Source: Serripes groenlandicus (lineage: Eukaryota; Mollusca; Bivalvia; Cardiida; Cardiidae). From it: a stretch of DNA of 64,000 nt. Positions 22,421 to 33,185 of the stretch are shown in pieces. Position 1 is the first letter of the stretch; each line of letters begins with the position of its first letter. The stretch spans positions 33,360,869 through 33,424,868 of the forward strand of contig JASEVX010000005.1 in assembly GCA_031761405.1 (NCBI GenBank), given 5' to 3'. A model generated the notes under the pieces. That model was given only the letters and a program-made list of their open reading frames with translations, had not been told where the DNA came from and searched no databases. A program made the position numbers and the translations under genes.

Positions 22421-23587
22421 AATTTCCAAGAGCCATTATGTGTATGATAAAACATACTGTTAGCTCAACTTGCCCTCTGGGCCGAACTAACGGAACTCAA
22501 GATCAGTGCTTTTACAGGATTAATATGCAAATTATATCAGAAAGTATCTAAATTATCTCTAAAACCGAAAATATTCGTGCCTACGTGTAAGATATGAAAC
22601 AAGTGGACCAAAACCTACTTTGGATACAGGTTTTGATTAATTGCCACGATGTCCTGAAATGACCCATAGAAGACCATACAAGATTATGAAAAGACACAGA
22701 CTGTATCATACGTGCTTGCCTCAATGTGTTATGATTGATGCTAAACGTCGCTCACCTTTTTAAATAGTGGCTTACGTCGAAAGTAACATCATTTCACTTA
22801 CACCATTGATAATCATCGGTAAATTACAAGAATTGTTGTTCTATATATCCTTACACCGATGCAAAACTTGTAATCCTATCCCTCAAGTAGAGCACCAATG
22901 TGAGAATACTTTACTGCCATTCTTAAAATCATTATCTGATTGAACTATGATCTACCGATCGCGAAGTATAAAATCAATTTCGTTTGTATGTAGTTGTATT
23001 ATAGTCCGAAGTACTTAAACAAAACTTGTTTGTCGATAAAAACTGTTTCGATATGCGCACACACCCAATACGACAAAAACTTATCAAACTTATCAAGTGC
23101 TCAGCGAAAATTCGATATCCAACCATAGATCATTTACAACTATGTGTAGATTTATTGAAACACGCAACTTTCAACAAGAAAAGAGTAAAATTAGATTGTT
23201 GTGTGCATATGCGGAGTTTCTTCCGGTTCTGCACATTAAGGAATTTGTTCGCAGACTATGTCAAGAGATATGTTGACAACTATAGGGTTGTTTTCCAGGT
23301 TACAATGTCTTAACGGAGACTGTGTACAATTTGGACGATATATATAATGTTCCTCGGGCTACCTGGCCTCTGTTGATCTGTGACGAAGTAACAACTCTCT
23401 GGTTTTCAAACTGCCTTGTGTATGTGGTCTAAACTGTCTGCAACGGTGTTTAACCTATCTGTTCAGCGTATGAGCTCTGGAACGGTGTTTAACCTATATG
23501 TTAGGCATATTGGCTCTGTAATATAAAAAAATCGTCTGTCTGGAACTGTCTCTTCCGAACCAACTCTAGATCTGAGCACCCTGCGTG
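22421..23587. other. no gene seen
   Basis: AT-rich. A 95-codon plus frame at 23026-23313 has no recognisable domain, no neighbouring exon-like sequence and no homologous copy in the window. Confidence 0.35.
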
Positions 23588-24179
23588 AAATGTCCTATTG
23601 CTGAACCGACGCCGAACCACGGATGTAGTTTCGAGCTGTTCAACCGATGTAGATTGTTTCAGCTGATACTCCTCTGTTAGTGTGGTCGGTATACATCTAA
23701 AAAACGTTTAAAGCATTGATATAGAAATCTCAGTACTTCGTTAAAAACGATAGCGTAGCGGCTCCTATTGTTGGGAAATATGCATTATTTATACAATTCC
23801 TATAAAACATTCTATAAGGGTTTTTGACTGAAACTTATTAAAAGATAAAAATTTAGCGAGACCACTTTCGATAACACACTTTCATATATGCCACTTTATA
23901 TATTAAATTAACCTTTTAATATAAATAAAACATGAAACTAAAACTTGCATAATAATAAAATAGTTACAAATCAACAATTTATGTTTGATCAAAGTAAGTC
24001 ATTACATAATCACAGTACAACTGGTATAACATTGAAAAGAAGCAATAAATAAAAGGGTGTACTGCCTGTACTTATCAGATTATTCTGATAAATAGACCCA
24101 TCCTCAAGAAAATATATCATATATATTTACAACAACATGAAGATTATCTGTTATTTCATTGTCGGCTCAAATAGTTAAA

Positions 24180-25160
24180 CTTGTTGTTCCTGGCATGTGT
24201 GAATATATCGCTGTATTCCTTCACAACACCTCAACTTATGTGATAAACATTGACCTTGTTTTCAACCCTTACTCTGTAGGCCATCGTATTAACCACATCG
24301 ACAACATCGTATGGGCCGTTCCAATGTAATATCATCTTGTTATCATTTGTTGGAAGCGGTACCAAAACGTTGTCTCCGACACGATGTTCGTCTCTTTGCT
24401 TTCTTGACATAATGATGCTTGTACGTACGCTGAGCCTCGCTCAAACTTTTTCTGGCGATCTCGCATATCTTTTCTAACCTACTTCTCAGGTCTAATACAT
24501 ACTCGTATGTACTCCGTGTCTTGGGCGTTTCTTACTCTGTCTATAGTTCTTTCAGATCCTGCATAGGTCCCCGAACTGTTCTGGCATATAACAGCTCACA
24601 AGGCGAAACGCTTGTACCAACCTGTCTTGGGATCTTTCTTGACATATCTTCTCCAGCATGATTTTCAAAACACCATTCATTCGATCGCACAAGCCATTGC
24701 ATTTCGGGTTACATGGTGCTGTTTCACTGACACCAAGCTAGCGATCTCTGCCATAAACTCTGATGTTAACTGTGATCCACGATCGCTCTAAATCTCTGTT
24801 AGAAACCCTACATTTGAAAAGGTTTCGAACAATGCCACAGCTACCCTTTCTGCTTCAATCTTGGGCAAAGCGATCGCCTCTGAATATCTGGTTGCATAAT
24901 CAACAATACGTCAATATGTATCTGTTTCCTGTTAGAAATGGGCGTTATCGGGCCGATGAGATCAACGGCTACACAATGAAACGGGGTATCTATAATGGAC
25001 ATTTCTCCCAAAGTCACTTTCGTTACTCTGCTTTTTGGTATAGTCTTCTGACAGAATTCGCATTAACGACAAAACCTTTTCACATCGCTTAAGATTCCTG
25101 GCCAATGAAAGGAAAACTGCTCTTTATTCTGTCTTCGGGTTTCTTTAAAGACTCATACCC
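24180..25160 (-). pseudogene. gypsy integrase relic
   Basis: On the minus strand, 'FHWPGILSDVKRFCR*CEFCQ' gives the end of the H-H-C-C zinc-binding module, with a stop inside. Next are KTIPKSRVTKVTLGEM, then FHCVAVDLIGPI, whose Asp is the first catalytic residue of the DDE core. In shifted frames come VDYATRYSEAIALPKIEAER, CELLYARTVRGPMQDLKEL and STYEYVLDLRSRLEKICEIA, the conserved C-terminal stretch of gypsy integrases. At least four stops or shifts are present. The enzyme would have joined element DNA to the host genome. This copy cannot. Confidence 0.85.
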
Positions 25161-25542
25161 TCCAATTATGGATTCGTGCGCTAGTTCATAGCTCTACGCC
25201 TATGTTGTTTTCTTCAATATTTGTCATCGTCGTAAAGGATGAGCCCCGATTATGCTCCAAAACCCTATACAGAACATCCTTTCGAATTATATAGGTGTAT
25301 TTTTGTCCACCCTTAGTCAAAAACTCCTCATTGCCTAGGGCGTGTTTCCAGAGTTTTGACAACGATTTGTCTTCCTTCTGAACCAGCTTGAGCTTATCAA
25401 CATTGATGTTTTAAAAAGCTCAATTGCTGAAGAGGCTTCTCTTGCTTCTAAGCCTGGGCCCTAGTTGAAACAGCTTCAGTCAAACAATTTTGTTCCATCT
25501 TGGAGTTCGTCTCAAGTCGCTTGCATGACGTATCCGGGTTTC

Positions 25543-25791
25543 CTACAACACTAGGGATACCTTTCGAGCCATTACTTCTATGTCGCCCCTATAGTATGGT
25601 GTATCAATGTACACGTTTGCGGCTTGGACAAACTTTGCCTCACCATATATAGTGATCATCAAATACGAGTTATCTAACAGCTGCTCATCTCGAACAAGAT
25701 GTCGTTTAATTAGGGCCAATTCGCAGCCAGTATCCCACAAAACCTTCACTTGATGATCCCCGACGAACCTTCCATATGTTCTTTTGTGCAC
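25543..25791 (-). pseudogene. gypsy aspartic protease fragment
   Basis: An 82-codon open frame carries VKVLWDTGCELALIKRHLV, with the catalytic DTG (here DTGC), and later NVYIDTPYYRGDIEVMA, where related retropepsins read 'v.vDTPYf.G.vea'. Retropepsins process the Gag-Pol polyprotein. The frame is intact for its length but lacks the C-terminal 'd.iiGn' loop and has no continuous Gag upstream or integrase downstream, so it is a remnant. Confidence 0.8.
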
Positions 25792-27799
25792 AAGCCTGAA
25801 ACGACAGAGACCAAATTACCATTGGCAAACTTTAATTCTCAGCCCACCATATTCTCTTTGAACGGAGGTCTTTCACAGGGTATGTTCATACAAGTAGCTT
25901 ATAACAAACAATCGTACGTTGTATTAAAATGTATGGATATACTGACCGATCCATTTCTACACTTGTCATAAAGCACGTAGGTTTGTTTTTCCTGGATTAT
26001 GGCACAGAATTGCATATATTGCAGTTATTGAAAGACGGTATCAAACCACTTATGAATGTCAGTACTCACTTTTCTAGGATATTCGTATTAAAGAATACAC
26101 GTTCATAAACATGTATTACGCATGCAGTTTTCACAACAGGAGTACTTCTTAAACATTTCTGTTATATAAATATGAACACTGTGGACACATCTAGGCAAAA
26201 GCATGGGGTAAAACTATATTAAGTACAGTATCGATATGGAATTGACCTGAAACTGTGTGACAAAGATAGAAATTGGTCATTATGCTCAACAGCTGCAGAT
26301 GTATCGACTTCGTCTGCATGCGGGAAAGCGTTATTACTTATTCTCAATCCATTTAGGAAAGCTTTTTTTCATATTATTTCTGTAAGTGAGTTTTGTCATA
26401 AAAACTACAGTGAACTAATGCATTGTAATGCCTTGCAATGCCTGTAACACTCATCCGATTACATATATACGGCGCCTCAACATCAGACAATTTGTGGAAA
26501 CAAAGAGAAAATGCTCATGATGAGAGCGAGATGTTGTCTGATTTCGTGATATTTAAAGTTTGCACATGGGAAAATAAATGATATTCACACTCTCTAATTT
26601 TACTATGGCGACCATTCGCAATTTTTTAACTTATGATTTGAACAACAACATCTTGATAAAAACATTATGATTAACCGACAGGTCTATAAGTAGATAGTTT
26701 TCAGTATAAATAGAAACTTTTTATGTCTACAGTGAAGAAGTTGACCAGATTCGTTTATGCTGTGCAAGTTGTATTTGAGCAATATGTTAGACGTTGTTCA
26801 AAACATCTAATAAATTGATTCAGGTTTCCAACTTCCTGTTAACTCCAAATGTTTCCAAAAATTATAGGAACAATAGGTGTTTCAAATAGGTTGCTACGTC
26901 TTAGTCATCTAAAGATTTCAACATAAAATAGCAGTTATGGGGATATTTCGAAAAAGTCTACACCAATATTTGATATAATGCATATAATAATCATTAACAA
27001 ATGTATATATTACACACTTGTATCACAACCTCTTGTACCAATGGTGCATTTGGACAAATAAGTAAGACCAGTACCTGTTTTTATGCAAGGTGAAATATCA
27101 GAATACATAGCAATTAACACATTAAAAAAACTTATATACCTAAATGTTTCAGACATGAAAATAACTTGATATGGTTTATTTTGTCAAACAGCTTTACGAA
27201 GGTCAAATTCATACTGGTTGAAAAAGAAATGTTGTTTGATTTCGTGATATGAAGGTTTGCAGACGGGAAAAATCATGATAGTCACACTTTGTAATAGTTA
27301 TTGATTAAACTTTTGAAAATAATACAAACATATTATGATTGCACGAGACATTTTATTTACTATGGCAACCATTCGCAATTCTAAACTTATGATTAGAACA
27401 ACAATATTTTGATAAAAACATTATGATTAATAGACATGTCTATTAGTAGATAGTTTTCAGTATAAATAGAAACTATTTATGTTTAAAGTGAAGAAATCGA
27501 TACAATTGTATAACCATGTCTTGTACCAATTGTACATTTGAACAAATAAATAAGACCAGTACCTGTTTTTATGAAAGGTGAAATATCAAAATACATAGCA
27601 ATTAACGCATAGAAAAACCTTATATACCTAAATGTTTCAGACATGAAAATAAATTGTTATGGTTTATTTTGTCAAACAGCTTTACGAAAGTCTGTATATA
27701 ATAACTTGTTATGAAAGCATATTTTCCACAGTGAAATAATTGCGAATGAATTCAGGTTGTACGTCATGCATTGTACTTGATTGGTACAACCTTGATAGG

Positions 27800-27880
27800 C
27801 TGATTGGCTAGCGTTTCCTACCGTTATAAATCATTGAACGTAGAGCTGGTAATTATAACCACAACGCTTAGCTCGTGAGT
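27800..27880 (+). promoter_or_regulatory. conserved CCAAT/TATA-like cluster and splice-donor motif in M1 alpha
   Basis: GATTGGCTAG (27802-27811, an inverted CCAAT box) lies about 14 bp before TTATAAAT (27824-27831). About 45 bp further on is GTGAGT (27875-27880) in 'gctcgtgagtaacg'. The same three elements in the same order occur in M1 beta at 50664-50748, although surrounding sequence has diverged. This could be an old promoter with a short first exon. There is no coding sequence to go with it. Confidence 0.35.
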
Positions 27881-28240
27881 AACGTATTTAAAAATACTTC
27901 ATTATAAAAGTCTAAATATAAATTGAATCCGTATTGTTGACTGTATCCCAAACTGTTGAATTGGAACCATAATTATATTAAGCAACGCTTTCCTTTTTGA
28001 ACACGGCCATTTTAACCTGATTTTGGGTAAAGTGTTATAGTAGTATGGCATGTGTTATGAGATGTGTGATTAATTTTATTTAATCAAAAATGGTGTAATA
28101 AATGTCGTTCAACTAAAGTTTTCCGAAAACAAGTCGTACTAATTACCTTTGTGTATCAACAGTTAGTGAGAATTTGCATTCACATAACTATCTTGCAAAG
28201 GAATAAATGAAAAGATAAGAAATATAATACATTGCCTTAC

Positions 28241-30742
28241 AGATTGATCTTTTCTGTCTCCTTTCTCAGTGTTAACAAATGATAATTGCAACTCATTGGT
28301 CACGCTACAATTAACTTGGACGGTCACATCAGAACGGACTACTCACTTACTACTTTAACATCTCGAATCTCAATCAACCCTTATGATTGTGAACGAGTTT
28401 TAAGTTCGCAAGCCCTAGAAAAGTTAAAACATGCGAGTTAACTGTTTCAAACGGACTACGAAAAACTGCTGAAAGAGAAGTAAGAATGCCTCTAAGCATT
28501 GACAATATGATATGTAGCTTCTGCTTTCTTCTGTAGCGATGATATTATTTATTAATCTAAATCTAAACTGTTTCATATGGTTATGAACACTGTTTTTTGT
28601 GAATCGAATAGTACAAGTGTGACAAGTCAGTCAGAACATTAAGAATGATATTCCGCAAATTATAAATGAATTAATTTTTCAAAGTAGAAGTTTCGAAATA
28701 GTGAGTAAACGTCGTTATTTGAACATCTGAAATAAATATGTCCTTCTACGCCTATAAATAATTCATGTTTTAATTTTTGTTTTAAAAGCAATATTTGATT
28801 TTATGAATTTCTTCCAGGCATACACGACTATTAGATAAAATAAGAACATTTTTCCCGTTTTGGTCGTAATCAAATTTAGTTATTTCTTGCCAATTACAAA
28901 TTTCAGTGGTTGATAGAAGTCTGTTAATCCAGGATATTTTGATAGATTTTATAAATACATTGATATCGACCATTTCAATAACAACATAAAGCTTTTAAGG
29001 TTTTCGTTTGACATATCTCTTGATTTTATCCCATAACAAATCAAAGAACATTTTGTTTAAGGAGTTGATTACATAAATCGGGTACATGTAATGATCACAA
29101 AACATACGTAAACTTTGTCAAAAGTATTTACATTATTGTTTTGGTATTCCCCAAAAGATTAAGATGTCCTCTATTTAGGTAACTTATTTGATTTCTACAT
29201 TCTTCTAATTTAGTATCCCAGTTTTTGTTCTCGCTAATGATTTGGTTTGTTGAAAAATAAACCCCTAGAGCTTTGATGACGGTGGCACATTTAATGTTAT
29301 CAATACTTTGATTTGTGTTTTATGCTGAAATTCTCCACAAAATTAAATAAATTAGCTGTGATATTATTGTAGGTTGCCTTAACCCAGCGTATGAAGGATT
29401 TTCCCAAACCATACGCTTCTAGGACTTCAAAAATTCCATTCAGCACTATCACAATTGTTTTTAAATCTAAACATAACAGTGAACATTCTAAGCTTAATTC
29501 GTCAGTATAATCAATTTCATCTTGTATTTGTCGTATACTATAACTTATTTGTCTGTGTTTAATGTGTCCTTGATGATCCGTATTTATGATTATAGATCAC
29601 ACGTTTTGCAAACATTTTGCTGAAACAAGTGTTCCTATTTTATAATAAACGTTTTCGACAGAAATTGGACGCCAATTTTTAATAATTTCATAATATCCTT
29701 TTTTAAAAACAATTATGTAATATTACGTTTTTTATTTATTTGATAACATAGCCATTATATATGTATTCTTCTACAATATTTCCTTGTTTTGACCAAAATG
29801 TGTTATTAAATATACAGTAAGACCAGTTTTTCCGGGACTTTTGTTCGATTTAATCTCAATTATAGCATGTCTATATGCTTCTGCAGTCAGCGGACGTATT
29901 ATTTATTATGTTTCCTAATTAACCTTGGAGAGATATGATTTTATATCGTGTTTATCTCTATTTTTTGAAAAATAAAGTTTTCTAATCTGAGATAGAGAAG
30001 GTATTTCTTATCATCTACTTGAATTGATGTAAAAGTTTAACTCGGTTGTCTGAACTTTTCCAGATTTAAAAAGTATTTTAAGTTGGTTTCTCATTTATCA
30101 AACATATATATGTACGTACTCTTACTTATGTTTGCTTTTTCGGTACATGTTCCTCTCTATTTCGTTTATTTATGGTTTTGTGATTTAATTCTAATTCTGT
30201 CAGTTACCTTGTAGTTGTTTGTTTCTTTAGATTTTAAAATTGAATATGTTATTGTTGTATCTTTATTGTAACATTTCAGTGATTCTCATCCTATTTGTGC
30301 ATATTGTAGATACTTTTTTAAATCTAGCATCGTTGACGTGATTAAATCTTCAATGACTTTTATATAAACATCATCAGTTAATAAAGATTTATTCTTTTTC
30401 CAATAGCAATTACGTCTAGTATAAGTCGTTTTAGATTTAAGGGAAACAGGAAGCTTATTTCCCTCTCTCTCTTGCTCTGTCATCCCCTCTCTTTTCTATT
30501 TTATTGTTATTATTTTCTTGTATACTAAATTATACAGCTAAGTAAGCTGATATGTTCTGAACATGTAAAATATTCACCGTGCTTCTTGTAAATTAATCTT
30601 TATTCTAGAGAACCTAAACTAAGCTTTGAGCTATCAGTCCAATCCATTTCTCCATTTTATATTTCTAGATGTTTCCTATTATGTAAAATATATGAGAAAT
30701 ATATATGTTTAAACTTACAAACTCATCAAGACCGTAATGCTA
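28241..30742 (-). mobile_element. L1/Tx1-like LINE relic, unit A
   Basis: Minus-strand ORF2 remains. Near 30286-30483 is KSLLTDDVYIKVIEDLI, the endonuclease-RT linker. Near 29826-29900 is 'HAIIEIKSNKSPGKTGLT', matching 'al..ik.nKSPG.DGlt'. Near 29640-29690 is IIKNWRPISVENVYYKIGT ('NWRPIsLlN.dYKi'). Near 29370-29430 is YGLGKSFIRWVKATYNNIT. Near 28782-28973 are INVFIKSIKISWINRLL and FDYDQNGKNVLILS of the C-terminal region. Motif A is degraded. Stops are frequent. The endonuclease is missing: unique sequence and MITE-P follow 30540. Copies B, C and D are homologous. Extra sequence of about 135 bp at 28286-28425 is specific to A. Confidence 0.85.
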
Positions 30743-31004
30743 ATATGAGCCGTCCCTCGAGAAAAAAACAACAGTATGGATTCTGCATGAAGTTTCGACC
30801 CCGGATCAGCCGTGCAGGCTGACACGGACAGACACTTTTCGCCTCCTGTGGATTTTCTGTTCCAGGAATGATTACTCCTTACGTCTATGCACCTGCGATG
30901 AAATGTGTCTGCCCTGATAAGCCTGCGCGGACTGCGCAGTCTGATCTGGTCGATACATCACACAGAGGCCCGTTATGTTGGTTTTCTCACGGGACGGCTC
31001 ATAT
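30743..31004 (+). mobile_element. MITE-P, unit A, full length
   Basis: Terminal repeats ATATGAGCCGTCC and GGACGGCTCATAT bound 262 bp with paired internal palindromes ('ggatcagccgtgcaggct' and 'agcctgcgcggactgcgcag'). It sits between the L1 relic and the delta module, at the same place as the copies in units B, C and D, so it was there before the unit was multiplied. Two opposing frames of 65 and 68 codons are palindrome artefacts. Confidence 0.9.
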
Positions 31005-32340
31005 ATGTGTATCGAAACCTTACAGAAGCATACCCTGTTTAAATAATCAACGTTATTTAAAATGAGATAACGATACAAGTGTGATTATCGCAAAAGTTAT
31101 ACAATTTAAAGATAACAAAATCATCCAATCGATGTAAAAAAAAGATCATCTTGTTAAGTTCTTAATGATTTAACACTTAACTTGCCGAATGCCTTTAACT
31201 TCTATTATCATCTCTGAAGTTTTGAAAGAGTCAAACTAATTGATGAACGAGTTGTTTTTTACATAACGTGTATGACATAAAAGGATTTTCCTGCAATAGA
31301 CAACTCACAACCTAACAGGAATAGGTCATTTGATGCAGTTTCATAAAACAAACTTTCCTAAAATAGTTGATAAAAACAAATAAATGTGATAATTTTCCAT
31401 TATCCATAACAAAATCATCCACTGTGTTTATTTGAAATGTTGACCAAATCGCAATACTTTACTATGTTCAGGTGTTGAAAATGAGCATAAGTTGAAGGAG
31501 GGAAAAACAAAATCTTTACTAATACATTATGATGATTAAAAACGTTCTTATTTGCGGAAATAGACATTGTTTTATATACTGCAGCAGATTACATTTGACA
31601 ACAATGACTGACAAAGAGCGTTCTAGTTACAAATTGGCCCCTCTTCTAGTATAATTTTGTGTGTATCCGAAATTATTTAAATTTGGCTTCAGTTTGCTTT
31701 CTTTTTTCAGACGTTTTCAATATGAACGTGTATAAAAATGCATTATCAAACCAGAGAATAATTATTTTCCAATACAGTACTTTCAATTCGTCCGTTACAA
31801 AAACATAACATTTTAAACAATTACAAAAATCATTTATTACGGTAAATTATTACGAATTCAGGATAAATTCAATTCATATAGGATGCAGGATACATCGGAA
31901 TAGATCTCACCTCCGCTTGTGCTAAAGTCGGTAACACAGATCGTTGATTCTTTCTTGAAAAGCGGTTACATATTAAAATATTGTATTTTCTTTATGACAT
32001 TCAGCTGTATTTCAACTTGTACAGGTTGGTTTTCGTCGCTTCCAAAACGAAAAATATTGTTTCAATCCAAAGGGCGTTTGACTTTGTCGAATTTGGGCCA
32101 CTTAAATTGAAATTTTGACACAAATGTTTTTTTTCTCGAATCTCTCCGTTCTTTATTTGACGTAACATCAGATGATTATACAGTCTTATCACTGGGTGTG
32201 TGTTTGTGGAGTTTAAAAAAGGTCTGAATTAACCGAAAACACCCATAACAATCGTGTTTGACCAGCAAAACTCTTATGATTGTAATGTGTGACCTTTGAC
32301 TCTGGATGTTATATATTTCTAACCGAAACTTTTTAATTGA

Positions 32341-32522
32341 AGATAAAATTGAAGCCCAAAAAACATTGTGTTCAATGGATGTCTCCCGTAGAGACGCTAA
32401 ATGTCATCGACGTGAGTTTTATATTATCAAGAGATAAAATTGAAGCCCAAAATACATTGTGTTCAATGGATGTCTCCCGTAGAGACGCTAAATGTCATCG
32501 ACGTGAGTTTTATATTATCAAG
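32341..32522 (+). repeat. 91-bp tandem duplication
   Basis: Two adjacent 91-bp units (32341-32431 and 32432-32522) differ at one position by my reading. Each holds GATGTCTCCCGTAGAGACG followed by 'ctaaatgtcatcgacgtgag'. The near identity against diverged surroundings points to a recent event. Confidence 0.9.
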
Positions 32523-32964
32523 AGATGACGCATTTTCATGTAGTAACGCATTGCTACACAGTTACAGCGTAGATGTGAATCTTTGAAAATGTTTTCATGA
32601 GTTGTTCACTACAGACGAGTAAAGAATCGTCTGTATAAAATGCATAGTGTTAAATGACTGAACTCTCTAAATAATTTCGGGATAATTAACATTATTATGT
32701 AAATATGGTTTCTGCCAAGTTTTAAATATGAATCATGGCAGATTTCCGCAATCAAACGTGTTTCCGTGATATTACCAACAAACATGTGAACAAAATGCAC
32801 ACACATTTAACATATATTATCCTTTCTTAGTAAGTTACGTTTTGGCGCTTGACTTTGTCGAATTTAGGTCGCTAAAATTGAAATATTGACGGAAATATTT
32901 TTTTCTAGAATCTCTCCGGTTTATGTTTGACAAAACAGTAAATGATTTATATGCGTTTTAGGGT

Positions 32965-33180
32965 ATTGGCGGCCATTTTGGCTGTCATTTTGGCAGCCAT
33001 TTTGAATTGTTTGACTACTTACATACTTGAAGACCTTCATACAGAACATTCTTAGCTTCTGGACAACTGAACAATGGAGATAGATAACAATATATCCTGG
33101 TGTAAATACTAAATAGCTTAACAATATCATATGGCACTGGCGGCCATCTTGGACGCCATCTTGGACGCCATTTTGAAAAA
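32965..33180 (-). promoter_or_regulatory. cluster of YY1-like CCAT(C/T)TTG motifs
   Basis: Five motifs of the form GGCGGCCATTTTGG, 'gcagccattttga', GGCGGCCATCTTGG, 'gacgccatcttgg' and 'gacgccattttga' lie within about 215 bp. The reverse complement AAGATGGC(C/G) matches the vertebrate YY1 consensus. The cluster is kept in unit B at 42925-43135. It would sit at the extreme 5' end of the minus-strand LINE if delta is its leader. Function is untested. Confidence 0.4.
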
Positions 33181-33185
33181 AATGC

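Larger units (their letters stand above)
24095..25888 (-). mobile_element. Ty3/gypsy LTR-retrotransposon fragment (protease-integrase), decayed
   Basis: Inserted in M1 alpha: the other M1 copy reads straight through at 48775-48805. Minus-strand order is protease (25543-25791) then integrase (about 25160 down to 24180). Between them is only a short linker of about 350 bp, with no RT or RNase H motifs. Stops and frameshifts break the integrase. No LTRs are recognised. The order suits a gypsy lineage in which integrase precedes RT (Gmr1-like elements), with RT lost, or an internal deletion in an ordinary element. Confidence 0.8.
23588..28240. repeat. module M1, copy alpha
   Basis: Non-coding module also present at 48281-51083. 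Both start at 'aaatgtcct' followed by 'ccgaaccacggat' and 'ttcagctgatactcctct', and both end at 'ttgccttacagatt'. Alpha carries a gypsy fragment (24095-25888) absent from the other copy. It also has an internal tandem duplication: 26520-27210 and 27230-27690 share 'gatttcgtgatat', 'agatagttttcagtataaatagaaact' and 'agaccagtacctgttttta'. No reading frame is shared by both copies, so M1 looks like regulatory or untranslated transposon sequence. Confidence 0.8.
31005..33185. repeat. delta module, unit A
   Basis: Non-coding module shared with units B, C, D and E. Landmarks in order: 'cttacagaagc.taccctgttta', 'gaccaaatcgcaa', 'atgatgattaaaaacgttctta', 'ttattacggtaaattattacgaa', 'gatgcaggatacatcggaatagatctcac', 'ggcgtttgactttgtcgaat' and, at the far end, GGCGGCCAT(C/T)TTGG repeats (32969-33175). 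It also holds a 91-bp tandem duplication at 32341-32522. Since the adjacent LINE runs minus, delta lies on its 5' side and could be its long untranslated leader, but this is inference. Confidence 0.8.

Noticed and set aside
23026..23313. 95-codon plus-strand frame as a host gene
   Set aside because: No domain, no splice context and no second copy. Its length is not surprising for 64 kb of sequence.
30868..31078. Pair of opposing 65- and 68-codon frames
   Set aside because: They arise from the MITE-P palindrome and recur with different endings in other copies.
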